A model generated the notes under the pieces. The model was given only the letters and a program-made list of their open reading frames with translations. It did not search any database and was not told where the DNA came from. This document shows positions 12,401 through 24,700 of a stretch of 64,000 nucleotides of DNA, piece by piece. The DNA comes from Nipponacmea schrenckii (Eukaryota > Mollusca > Gastropoda > Lottiidae), in the NCBI GenBank assembly GCA_030562195.1, contig JAUJPP010000003.1:22165398-22229397 (forward strand). The letters run 5' to 3'. Numbering within the stretch: the stretch's first letter is position 1; the number at the start of each line of letters is the position of its first letter. The position numbers were made by a program, and so were the translations under genes.

Positions 12401-15400
12401 ATTGATCACTGATCATCGATATGTGACTGTAAACAAAATTCAAGTGAATTAGAATGAGCTGAGGTTTGTAAATCTGTATTTTAAGATTGTCTAAACTTTA
12501 TCGATGCGCCTCATAATGACGTAGTACTCTAACCTTCGGCCCTCGTTCTCCGGTCATTATTACACTATTGACAAACATTGGAAACGCTCAAATCCCCGCT
12601 GCACAGCTTAGCAAAACAAGATCATAATTCTTATAAGAAGCTTTCGTATGTTTCCAGAAGCTTGCTAAGATTTCTTGGGAAGAGTGTGTAGTCTGAAGCA
12701 ATTTATTATTTATAAAGCGTTTTTTTATCGATTCCATAACAGTGTCCAGACACAATTTATCTTCGTTGTCTCATATAAAAAAAAACCGTATTTATTATAT
12801 TTTGAATATTCAAAATCATAAGGGAGAGGCGCTACTGTATCAATTAAGGATTTTGTGTTAGTAAATGTGTGACATGTGTTAGTAAATAGCATTTGACGTA
12901 CCCTTGAGGAATCGGGACATCCCTTGAAATTCCTTCACTGATGGGGCACGTGCAATTGACAACTAGTTACGGGAAATCATATTAAAATACTCAAATAAAC
13001 CCATTTCCCTACTCTTTGAGATCCACGACCTAAGACCTACTTGCCCATTGCCCCGCTAGATATTGGTTTATCCCACGCTCTCGCGAACAATCAACTCGAG
13101 TAACGAGTCTATATGTTCTGAAACAAACTTGTTTCTGTTTACAACTATAGGATCATCCAGACAAGTGTGAATCCAAATTCGGCCAATCCGCAACATTTGA
13201 AAATTTCTATCAATCCATCAACCAAGTTACATGTAAAGTAACCATAGTGGTAATCTTGTTTGCCAAGTTTGTTTTTAATACACGTTGGTTAGTATTTTGC
13301 CATTGCGTTAATTTTTTTTTTTATTAATATACACTCTATAATCTTCGGTATATTATAATAATTCAGTTTTGCTTACAACCCATCGACGTCTATAATCTAT
13401 AAACTATTAGGTTACCTTGTCCCATCATAATAATTATTCAATAAATAAAATCATTTTAGCTATTACTTCTATGATCTCAGTTAACTGCAATACAAAATAA
13501 TCATTATATTAGGCGTGCTTTAATTCCATTGATTGGATTAATATCATTTTAATATTTATGTGACGCTGTAAGAGTGTTTTTTTTTCATGTCGTAAAACAG
13601 TCAAGTCTTTTCATTGCCCTTGAACATTTTGAAATAAAATCAGCCAACGTAATAAAACTTTCTTTTAAAATCAACAGAATGCACTTTCTTAATGATATCT
13701 GGCGAAATGTCAACACATAGCGATCATAAATTTTAAAGAGCATTACAAAGAATTGGCTACAATCGATGCAGATGTGGAGCTCATACAAGCAATTAGTAAA
13801 ATGCGATTTGTGCTCGTTGAAATAGAACTTTTGGCCTAAATAGCTATTTATAATTAGAAAGTATGTTTTACTGTAAATAGCCTAGAAGTTATGAGAAAGC
13901 TTTCGAAATTATGTTGGAACTTGAACGTGATTGAAATAAATCAAATAATGCGAATATTTTCTGACACTTGCAGACGAAAATCATATTAAATAGATTGAAA
14001 AGGCATGTTCATAGGCAATATGTTTTTTTTAATGACCTATATTCCGAGACATTGATTATAGATTGATCTGGACACACTGACTTTTCTGAATTAAATATAA
14101 CGTTGGCTTATCATTATATACATGTTACCAGTACTCTTATTTGGACTTAGATACTCTCTCAATCCTTTTAAGACATGGTATCATTCTATTCTTCACGTCC
14201 GAAACCATGACATACTTCTACCGTTATGTTTGGAACCAAGACAATAAATGTTTAAAGATTCATGTGATATTGAAATTGACCAATCAACAAGTTTGCACCT
14301 AACCCTTTTTACTTTTTGTTTTGTACACATGAACACTTGCAGGGAGCTCGTAGATTTATGAGTATAGACATAAGAAATGTGGCTTTATTAGTTCCAGAAT
14401 CATCTAAGAGAACCTTAATAATCTTGTCTAGTTATTAATACTGTGTGGTTTTAACATCTATTGCATATTACTTTAAATATGCTCTTAAATAGTCGCTTGT
14501 TCATATTTGGCCATTAAGCAACGCATGTCATTGATTCTGTGTGTGTGCAAATTTTCCCTTTACGGTCTCGTTATATTGAAAACTTCTGCATGTCAGATTT
14601 TGTAAGTGCGTAATAAAAGGTGTGAATAACGGACGCTTTTTCAGCGAAAATTATCATATCTATATCTCGTTTGTTTGAAGTTATTACCACAAATAAAATA
14701 GGTTAAAGAGGTTATCGATTATCTACGATAGAGGCCTAATAATCAAATTATCAATAAACTTACAACATTATCATTATCTATTTACATTATTATTTACTTT
14801 CCATGTAGGCCCCCTATACATATTCTTTTGATAACGACCAAGGCCTGATGGGGAACCACACCTCGAATTCAGCCCACTTCGAAGATAAGACCTTGTCAAT
14901 CCCTAATTCCGTTTGAATGAATAACTGAATGTTTTACCAGTCCATGTGAATAAAAAATGATTAGGCCTACAATACAATTAATTCTTGATTACAATTTTCT
15001 TTTGAAATAAATGAATGAAATGATAAATTAATTCAAAATTTGTCTGTGGACTGGATTTAGAGTTGTTAGATTTATATGAAAGTGAAAGCTGGGGGAGTGG
15101 GGGTGTTTGCATATGATTAAAAAATCGTGGTTATATATGCACAACTTCACCTTTATGCACCAACGTAGCCTCGCTGAAACCAAAAAAAGTTACACTATGT
15201 TTCGGTTTGTTTATAAATTATCTCCCTTTATTCACTGCACGAGCTGCTGGGGGTCGACTTACTTTCCATTGAAGATTTTTAATCAGTGATAAGGCATTAG
15301 TTGATTTTCGTCTAAGAAAGAACTGATTTAAAACTGTGGTTCGAAATTTTGTGCATGACGACGGGTTCAGTGAATTCAGAGGACATTGTGGCGGTCAACT

Positions 15401-18400
15401 GTAAAATATGTCGGTTGTTTCATACTGTTTTCGTAGTGTGAAGTCGCCTAACATTACCAACCAAACTTGTTGAATCTATTTCGTCTGCACGTCTTTCGTA
15501 GCTGTCAACAAACATTTCGTTTAAGTATTTGATTTTCAATGAGGTTCAATTTACATAATGGTTCAAATGTTAAAAAACCAAAGAAACACTTCGACCACAG
15601 TGTGACAGGATTATTCTAAACAGCGGCAGAATATTTTTGTCACCTGAGAAACTTAGGCATACACACAGGTGAGTGCAATATTGTTTACTAGGTCTACAAT
15701 GTACAAGAGACAATAAGCTTACTATAGTACAAGTACAACGCCTACATATTATCAGGTTGGCAATTTCAGGCATAAGGGTAGGACTATGAGACAGCTCAGG
15801 GGTATAAAGTGTGAGCCAGGAGCAAATTTCAATGATTTAAAGGATAATAGGTCTTAGAAATGAACATAGGGGCCTACAATTTGAAAATTTTAAACTTGGC
15901 CAATAAGAGCTTTGTTCATCAGTAAATATACCTGCTGCCATAAATAACATCAAAAAATAAATATATATAAAAGAACTAAGTAATTATCCACAAAGATGCA
16001 TTTGATTATTGAAAAACGCTTAATAAATTGATTAAGCATTTTTCAAAATTGAATAGGTTTTGTGAGTTTTCCATATTTTAAGGACACGAGGTAAGTTCAC
16101 TGATGAATATATACTCATATTGACCATTCTTGAGAACTAAAATTTTAAGTCCATGCTAAGACGCAGTATCCCTTTAATATAGGGCCTACATGTATAGGTA
16201 TTATTTAGGTGTGGATCTAGATAAGGTATTGATGTAAGACTTTTAATCTGAATTCCAAATGAAACTCTTAAACCTTAATGTTTGGCCTGAGAACCATTTC
16301 GATATCAACAAATAAAGGCCTACCTTCCAGTTACCTGTAACATCATCAGTTATAAGCTCAAATTTTAAAGGATGCTGGCTTTTGTATTGTATTCATTGTC
16401 GATCATATTGAACTAAATCTCAGAATACATATAACACACCTTTAAAAAAGAATCTGGGTCTACATGCTCATGCTCTGATATTTTACCCACTTGTGAATGG
16501 TATTAGGGTCTTCTCATCACCTCACTGTTATATACTCATCCATGATTAATGGACCTAAGTGTTAGCATAAATCACACAATACCTTTTTGAATTACATTTC
16601 CAGAGGGTCTAAACCTATTTTAGGTGCTACAGGTAGATCTGATCTGGGGCTATTTCTGGTGAACAGTTTTAAACTCTTGTTCTCACTGCACTGATAACTA
16701 TTCAGTGTTCATTAAGAAGGGGATACTGAATGGTGTAATTACAGAATAATAATGGCTATACAGACAGATAGTTTTTCTGGCCATTAATCAAAATCAATTG
16801 ACAAACTACTTGATCACATTAAACTACTGAACTACTAACTGTCCATTCCTAGTGGGTTAATAGAGGAGAAAACAATTGCTTATGACCCAGTTAATATCCC
16901 AAATATGTCAGTTGTGAATTAGGCTTGAACAAAGTATGGATAAATCTTAATAAAAGGAATGTCCTCAACATGCTTGCTATGTATTAAACTGTTCTTTGTG
17001 GTTTTATTGATTTGTTTTGTCACAGAAATTGTCTATAACTTTGGGGATCTCAGACTTTGAAATGTTGAGCACAACTTTAGAGTTCTTGTATTTTGATATT
17101 GAATGAATGTCACCGAGATGATTTGCCACAACAATGATCTTTAATCTGTTAATTATTCAGTAGAACTGCAAATCGTTTATCATTGGAAAACTGTAGTGAT
17201 GTTTGAAAATTCATGAAAAAAAACTAGAAGCATGATGAAAGGAAAATTTTGATACTTTAATCTAGAGCTTGAATGGGAACAAATATAATTTGGTTGTAAT
17301 TTTATGTCTGTACTACCCTGATCATAATGATATGCCTTTTATAGCTGTTATAATAGTCATTGGCTGATTGTTAAACAGGACCATGTCCTTGTGATTTGGC
17401 CTTATTCTGACCCATGTAAAATAAAGAATTTATTATTATAAAGCCTTCTTATTACCTTTTAAATGGCAACAGTACCTGTATCCAAAGTTGAATGATTTTC
17501 TACAATAACAGGAAAGCATGAAATGATGTACAATTAATACAGTATCAAGTTTTTCACCTTTTTTATCTTCTGTAATTGTACTGTTCAAGTTAATTAAAAA
17601 CTGAACTTTATTATAATCAGTCTTCCAAATTCAGATGATGTTCAACTAAGAACTGTAATTGAACGAGAGGATTTCCTGTCCAATTATGAAATATACCGGT
17701 AATACATTTTTTTTTAGTATTGTTCACTTTTATAAGTCCTTTTACATTACTGTTTTCAGAACAGAATGGATGATTTATGTAAAATCTTTGAATTTCACTT
17801 CAACCAGAAATGAAATTGATCTACATATTTTTTCTCTGATATTTTAAGATTGAACTGAATAAAATAATAGTTGTACTGTATGCATTTATTTGATTCAGCG
17901 CTATTTCTAGAATTTGTTTGTTTGCCCACCCAACTGTTTTTCTGTGTTTGAATACTCATTGCATCAAAATCATGGCACTTTACAAGCAAATAATTTCATG
18001 TGGCTTTTGTGTTTAAAATAGTTGCTGCTGTTTTTGTAATGTTTGTTGAATGGGGGTGTATGTGAAAGGGTATGAATGTAGAATGATACACCATATGTGA
18101 CTATATTTCCATTTCTGAGAGAAACAATATATTGACTCTTATTGATACTAAGTGGTTGCACTAACTGAAACTGAACTGAATTTGTATGATATGACTTGGT
18201 AATAAACTGAAGTTTGTATCATGACATGGTGTCGACTGAATTTTGTGTCATATATCTTGGTGTCAATTTGGAAGAATGATCTCTTCTAGACAAATTTTGA
18301 ATCAAAAACAGTTTTTCTGTGGAGAATGCAAGTAATCTGTGATTTGAAGTTTGGCAAGGCACCTTTTGTAATTGTGTTTTCAAGTGTGTAATAAATCTAA

Positions 18401-19128
18401 TGTTGCCAGTGTTATATGTTTGAAATGTACCATACACAACTTGTTAAATTACAATGATAAATTTCATCCAAGGTGTGCTAGGATTTTTATTTTCTGATTC
18501 ATTTGTTTAAATCTGGTTCATTTCTATTTATGGATTTGATTTTCCTGGTGACCATTTAAGTTTATAGATAACTATTAACATATATGAGAACACATTTTTT
18601 CCCCCCAATAAGCAGTAGCAAATGTGTCCTAGTATAGCTTGACAGCAATAACAAAAGGTTGTCTAAATAAATAAGATAATGTACAGATATTCAACAGTAG
18701 TAGGTGGGATTTAATCAAATATATACAAAACACCTTCATCCATTCATAGAACAAAGTTACCCAAGGAGTAGCTCTTAAATTGTCTAAATTTAGATTTACA
18801 ACATATTTGATGAAACCTGACTGAAATCCCAAAATAGTGTTTGAAATTGTATATAATCAGCATTTTGATCCTGCAAGCAGCTAAGATAATGCCAAACCAG
18901 TATCTACATAGTACCCTAAGGTTATTATTAATTAATTACAAAAAATGAGGTCAGTGATGATAACTGCTGTATTTCAGCAGAATATCAATGTCCTTACAAT
19001 ATGTTTCATATATTCTTTTGTTTTCAAGCCATTTTATTTTTTGTTGTTGATATAAATCATATGTAACTTTTGTTTTTGTCAATAACTGATAAGGAATTGA
19101 AAAAAAGGCTTATGGTTACCTATGTCAG
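9433..19128. other. Unique AT-rich sequence, no supported gene
   Basis: No exon, tRNA or transposase could be recognised on either strand. Frames of 60-67 codons at 13585-13788, 15107-15289, 15570-15773, 17659-17847, 17795-18161, 18219-18437 and 18629-18832 overlap or lack any family resemblance, and I read them as chance. The decamer GTGAGTATCA recurs at 10294, 10462 and 10633, within what may be a very diverged repeat of about 170 bp. Slightly GC-richer islands near 12900-13100 and 14800-14900 contain no long frame. Confidence 0.45.
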
Positions 19129-20693
19129 CCCTCTATAGTTTTGGAACCTCCTCTATAGTTTTGAAACCTCCTCTATAGTTTTGGCAACCGCCTCTATAGT
19201 TTTGGAACCGCCTCTATAGTTGTAAAACCTCCTCTATAGTTTTGGATCCTCCTCTAAAGTTTTGAAACCTCCTCTATAGTTTTGAAACCTCCTCTATAGT
19301 TTGGGTTCCTCCTCTATAGATTTTGAACCTCCTCTATAGTTTTGAAACCTCCTCTATTGTTTTGGAACCTCCTCTATAGTTTTGGATCCTCCTCTAAAGT
19401 TTTGAAACCTCCTCTATAGTTTGGGTTCCTCCTCTATAGATTTTGAACCTCCTCTATAGTTTTGAAACCTCCTCTATAGTTTTGAAACCTCCTCCATAGT
19501 TTTGGAACCGCCTCTATATATGTGAAACCTCCTCTATAGTTTTGAAACCTCCTCTATAGTTTTGAAACCTCCTCTATAGTTGTGAAACCTCCTCTATAGA
19601 TTTTGAACCTCCTCTATAGATTTTGAACCTCCTCTATAGATTTTGAACCTCCTCTTTAGTTTTGAAACCTCCTCTATAGTTTTGAAACCTCCTCTATAGT
19701 TTTGAAACCTCCTCTATAGTTTTGGAACCTCCTCTATTGTTTTGGAATTTCCTCTATAGTTTTGGAACTTCCTCTTTAGTTTTGGAATCTCCTGTATAAA
19801 TTTAGAACCTCCTCTTTAGATTTGGAATCTCCTTTGTAGTTTTGGAACCTCCTCTTTAGTTTTGGAATCTCCTCTTTGGATTTGGAATCTCCTTTGTAGT
19901 TTTGGAACCTCCTCTTTAGTTTTGGAACCTCCTCTTTAGATTTGGAACCTCCTCTTTAGTTTTGGAATCTCCTCTTTAGATTTGGAATCTCCTCTTTAGA
20001 TTTGGAACCTCCTCTTTAGTTTTGGAATCTCCTCTTTAGATTTGGAATCTCCTCTTTAGATTTGGAATCTCCTTTGTAGTTTTGGAACCTCCTCTTTAGT
20101 TTTGGAACCTCCTCTTTAGTTTTGGAACCTCCTCTTTAGTTTTGGAATCTCCTCTTTAGTTTTGGAACCTCCTCTATAGTTTTGGAACCTCCTCTTTAGT
20201 TTTGGAATCTCCTCTTTAGATTTGGAATCTCCTTTGTAGTTTTGGAACCTCCTCTTTAGTTTTGGAACCTCCTCTTTAGATTTGGAACTTCCTCTTTAGA
20301 TTTGGAACTTCCTCTTTAGATTTGGAATCTCCTCTTTAGATTTGGAATCTCCTTTGTAGTTTTGGAACCTCCTCTTTAGTTTTGGAACCTCCTCTTTAGA
20401 TTTGGAACTTCCTCTTTAGTTTTTGAATCTCCTGTATAAATTTAGAACCTCCTCTTTAGATTTGGAATCTCCTTTGTAGTTTTGGAACCTTCTCTTTAGT
20501 TTTAGAATCTCTCCTATAGTTTTTGAACCTCCTCTATAGTTTTAGAACCTCCCTTTTAGTTTTGGAGTCGCCTCTATAGTTTTGGAACCTCCTCTTTAGT
20601 TTTGGAATCTCTCCTATAGTTTTTGAACCTCCTCTATAGTTTTGGAACCTCCCCTTTAGTTTTGGAGTCGCCTCTATAGATTTGGGACCTAGG
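19129..20693. repeat. Minisatellite, about 78 copies of a 20-bp unit
   Basis: The consensus unit is CCTCCTCTATAGTTTTGGAA in the 5' part and CCTCCTCTTTAGTTTTGGAA in the 3' part. After one 1-bp shift near 19181 the copies stay in exact 20-bp register to about 20690, with substitutions but no net indels. Variants mark larger units: CTGTATAAA occurs at about 19792 and 20432 (640 bp, 32 units apart); CTCCTATAGT at 20511 and 20611 (100 bp, 5 units); CCTTTGTAGT at 19831, 19891, 20071, 20231, 20351 and 20471. Every unit carries TAG or TAA on both strands. Because 20 is not a multiple of three, all six frames close, so the array is non-coding. It ends about 200 bp before the CRE-bearing inverted repeat. 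Confidence 0.97.
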
Positions 20694-20888
20694 AATGGGA
20701 TCAAGATAGATTATGTTTTAGTTATTGAAACTTTTCCTTTAGGTCTTTAAGATCTTAAAGGGATAATAAGCTTTGTAAATTTGTGATAGGCTTGAATGAA
20801 ATGGAAATATTGTAAAGGTTTTTTTTGTTGTTTCTATTTTATTTTGTCTAATATTTCAAATTAAAATCAATAAATTCCAATACCTGGG
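20694..20888. other. Spacer between minisatellite and inverted-repeat unit
   Basis: About 195 bp of AT-rich sequence with no gene or repeat. It separates the 20-bp array from the first GGCCGCCAT arm. Confidence 0.5.
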
Positions 20889-20955
20889 GGCCGCCATCTT
20901 TGTTAGGATTGTCATGTAGCATGACGTCACGTCGTAGATAGAATATCAAAATGGC
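20889..20955 (+). repeat. Left arm of 0.9 kb inverted repeat; CRE and YY1-like motifs
   Basis: In order it has GGCCGCCAT (20889-20897, YY1-like), ATGACGTCACGTCGTAGATA continuing to 20943 (contains the CRE palindrome TGACGTCA), and ATGGCGG at 20951. The 23 bases 20921-20943 match the reverse complement of 21736-21758 perfectly. GGCCGCCAT matches the reverse complement of 21791-21799. The same order of motifs is found in the right arm, so this is a true inverted repeat and not one shared factor-binding site. CRE and YY1 motifs together are typical of animal core promoters, so the arm may also act as a promoter (inference). Confidence 0.75.
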
Positions 20956-21312
20956 GGAATGTCAAGCTCGGGTATGCCTTAACAATAAGTAGAGAAATAA
21001 AGACGTAAGCTATTAACGAATGCCAGATCCCACTAAGAATCAACAAAAGAGCTCAACAACATCGGTACAGGTTCGACAGTGGATACGTTTTATTTCTCAA
21101 CAAATGAAGTCGTGTGTGAAAAACATTTTCTACCGGCCGGCTTCAAAGTCCGTAAACAAAACCGCTTTGGTCCTTGGATTGCACCCGGTGATAAGTGGCT
21201 GAAAGACAGATTTTCCTACCATTTGTGTCCACAGGAAACTACTCACAAAGGGTGAACGTATTTGCCGTCTACAAAAACGATAAAAAACGCGAAATGCGAA
21301 ATGCAGACTGAG
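20951..21312 (+). pseudogene. Decayed THAP-type zinc-finger coding segment
   Basis: ATG at 20951 opens MAECQARVCLNNK and then meets TAG at 20990. The two cysteines (20960 and 20975) have C-x4-C spacing. A second frame from 21020 contains VQVRQWIRFISQQ with a tryptophan at 21080. A third frame (21037-21255) contains VVCEKHFLPAGF, a C-x2-H-F motif with Cys at 21115 and His at 21124, and continues to KWLKDRFSYHLC. THAP domains are C-x2-4-C, about 35-50 residues, then C-x2-H, with a conserved Trp between. Here the distance from the second Cys to the C-x2-H is 140 nt (about 47 codons), which fits. The frame breaks mean it is not intact. A splice-donor-like CTGAG/GTGAGT lies at 21308-21318. THAP domains occur in cellular DNA-binding proteins and at the N-terminus of P-element-type transposases. 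The family call is by eye from few residues. Confidence 0.45.
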
Positions 21313-21718
21313 GTGAGTCAATAATAATAGGGGTTAAAACATCGACGCAAGACAAAATAAGCCAAGGCCGCCAGCGGCTAAAACTACTTTTCTATACCTT
21401 GCAAGGCAGGTGACAATGACAGTACACCTTAGGTTTGATAAATAAAATCCTTAGAGGAGGTATGTACTCGGGTAATCTGTTCGAAATGATTCCTTATTAA
21501 AAATGTGTAGGCCGAAAGAAATTGTAAAAATTTCGACAAGGCCTACTTCGTTGTCTCTTTTGTTTACAACCTGTACCGTCCGGTCTAGATATCTTTTATA
21601 CTAAATTTGTTTCCGGAATATCCAGTCCTTGTAATGCAGATTGTGGCATGCTATTGTTAGTCCTGATTGTCAAGATTGATTGCGTTCTGGCTCAAATTGA
21701 TCGGACTGAATGTCAGCA
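21313..21718. other. Interior of inverted-repeat unit, no gene seen
   Basis: Mixed-composition sequence between the THAP-like remnant and the right arm. It contains CCGCCAGCGGC at about 21370 and scattered CpGs, unlike the surrounding AT-rich DNA. No frame can be joined convincingly to the THAP remnant. Confidence 0.4.
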
Positions 21719-21799
21719 GCCATGTTTGTTTACCTTTCTATCTACGACGTGACGTCATAATCTCGCATATTCACGGTCTTAAAGCCATCAATGGCGGCC
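21719..21799 (-). repeat. Right arm of 0.9 kb inverted repeat
   Basis: Read on the minus strand, this gives GGCCGCCAT (21799-21791), ATGACGTCACGTCGTAGATA continuing to 21736, then ATGGC (21723-21719), the same order as the left arm. The minus strand continues from that ATG as a short peptide, MAADIQSDQFEPERNQS, before a stop. The GGCCGCCAT-to-CRE gap is 32 bp here against 23 bp in the left arm, so only the 23-bp core is perfectly conserved. Confidence 0.75.
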
Positions 21800-24700
21800 T
21801 TCATAAAACGACAATTTCAGCCGAAAATCGCGTAATATTTAATTTTGACGGTGAATATATGTCATTTTATAGTTTGGACGTAATTATAACATGTCTTTTT
21901 ACCGGAAAATTGTATTATTGGCATAAAGCTTATTATTCCTTTAAAGTAGTCAGTATGCGTTAATTACCGTTATACTGTGGTTTCTTTGACAAAGTACTTG
22001 ACTTCAATTATATTTTTTATTTATTTTGTCCTTTATATAAAGTGGGATATATTTCCTGCTCAGCTGTTGAATATTAACTAATAAACAACTTAATTAACGA
22101 ACGTGACCTAATAGTGTATCATTAGGTAATTAGGTTTTAAGTGGTAAGAAGTCAGAGAGGAGTTTTGAACTTCATTACCTGTTCTTTATGATGTAATTAC
22201 TTCTGTAACACTAGTTAACCATATGCCATCATTTTCAGAACTTACTTTTTAGTTTTCAATCATTTGAACCTGGTTTCAGTATTAGTATAGACATTATTTG
22301 CACTATGTGGCCAGAAGTGTATCAAATTTTCTGGAGCAATGCTTATGTCTTGCTATCTCTACCACTTACTACTTGTTCAAGCCAGGTGGACAATTACCTT
22401 TAAGAATTTGTGAGCCCTCAAGATTTTCCCACAAAATCATCTGTTACCTATGGAATTGCCCACTGAGATTGTTTGTTTGATAATAATATTCAGGGTTTTG
22501 TATGTTTAAGAGTTTATTTATGTTAAAACCAGTTGTACATCTCTTGCTGTTAGGATGGACAAAAAAACAGGTCTAGTTACTACAGACTATGCACATTCTG
22601 ACAGATAGACATGGATTGATGTCTAGGCAAAATTGCTATTAATGCCACCTGAATAGTAGGATGTAAAGAATATGGGTTCAGTGGGTTTGGTATATCATTG
22701 CATATTAACTAGGGCAAGTCATATTATTGGAAAGGGCGTTTACTTCAGATATAATTATAAGCGTGCGAGTCAAGTAAGCAAACTCCGTGAAATATTTTCT
22801 GTTAATTATTATGCAGAATATTGATGACATTTCTATGTCATTTCTAATCAGAACTGACATTACGTTAGTATAATAATATGACTCAGAATAGGGTAACAAC
22901 AAGTACATGTCATCAAGACAATAGACAAGACAATATGATGAATTCTACAGATGTTTGTCTTAAAACTCACTATGTATTATCATTGTGATTCAGGGGAAGC
23001 TAAGTTGCATAATATGTTTTCATCCTAGAAATCATTTATATTGAACAAATAGTAAAAGTTATTATATATGATAGGGTTGGGGGACTGAACTCAATAAACT
23101 GAATAAAAAAAGTGAACATTATATCTCTAGTAGCCTAGTAGAAGGGAAAGCCATAAAAATTGCTAAAGGTTATAGGTTTGTGATATGACAAACTTTGTTG
23201 TAATCTCAGAACACATCTTCATATGATCCATGAAATTTGTAATCAATTGCTCATGTCAAGATTATGCCCAGTCGTTCGCTTCTTTACTTAATAACAGGTT
23301 AAAATACATGTGTAAAATAAAAGAGAACTGTTCTAGCATGTAATTTACAAGTTATGAGAGCTGTCAATTCTTACTAAGATTTATACAGATAACTATTGTA
23401 GAAATGATGCAGTAGAAGTGTTAAATACACAATTTATGAGTGTGATATCAGGATTATTATAAATTATCAGCTTGTTGAGTTAATGTACTGCAAAATGAAA
23501 TAATTCAGGCTATAAATTTTAAAGTTTTTTGATTAATTTACAAGATCGTAAGACAAGATACCTTTCCAGTGTAGCATAAATCTAATTTGTGTGTAATCAG
23601 GTGTAAATGCAAGGTTTCTGATTGATCTATCCTTCACATCTTACTTTACATACGATTCCCTGATGAAAAGTTTGAATATTTCAGCTATTCTGATGATTGA
23701 ACATTTAAAACTTAATTGGTTTGAAAGGAATCTATGCTAATTCTATTTCAATTCTTTTCTTTTCTAGGAAGAATCTTTTTTTTTTATTGACATTTTCCAT
23801 CCTTACTAGTGCTTACTTTGGTCATAACCTTTAAGTCCTTGTAGGAAAGCTGATCTCCATTTCTAAATGTAGTTGTCCTGATGAGGATTTTGTTTCTACA
23901 ACATGTGTAAAGAAAAGATGCATCAAAGAAAAAGAAATTAAATGATTGTCTCTTGACGAAAAAAAAAGTTTAAAATTCTATTCCAATCTTCTCTTTATAG
24001 ACTTAAGACCTGGAATATGGCAGTGATTTGATGAGAACTGTTTGGATTTCATTTGAAGATCTAACCAAACCTCCTTAACTATACTTCACAATGATGTCCA
24101 AATTGATTATATTTCAAGTAAAGTAGAGCGTTGCAGAGTTAACCTTGATGGTTATTTAATATAAGCTGTGAACTATGTGTATTTACTGGCCATGTTATTG
24201 CATTAAGCGCTGCATGTTCATGCATAATCATGTCTTTGATGTCTCTAGTGATCAATACAATGTATAGGTGATCCATTCTTCACATTAAAGATATTGATTA
24301 CAGTATTAATTCCGCAGATATCACCTCATATTAGTGATTGAACATGGTTACTCCCTTTCCAATTGCTAGGCTAGAATAAATCTCTTGAAATTTTGCACAA
24401 ATTTTTGTGTGATTAATGTAGTCATATAATTTGAAGACTTTCTTTCAGGCTGAAAAGTCACTACACTCTGGTCAGGTTCCTATGGTTCCAATATCGCTTT
24501 ATCAATGTAGACTATCAGGCATATCAATAATGCTTATTAAGTATTACAAGCAGCTACTTTCAAATTGCCAAAATTAAATCAATCACTGAACATAAAGTAC
24601 TGCTTAAACCTGACATAACTTCATAAATATGTTGACAGCTTTTACAGCCTACAGCAAAGTTCTTGATAATGCAATTTATAGATTTACAAGCATTTGGAAT

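Noticed and set aside
14849..14917. Short frame MGNHTSNSAHFEDKTLSIPN in a GC-richer island, reminiscent of a receptor N-terminus
   Set aside because: Only about 22 codons, ending in a stop, with no splice donor; too little to support a gene.
19129..20693. CRISPR-like array
   Set aside because: Units are directly adjacent with no spacers, and the window is eukaryotic; this is a minisatellite.
21667..21963. 98-codon frame overlapping the right arm
   Set aside because: It runs antisense through the inverted-repeat arm and shows no domain.
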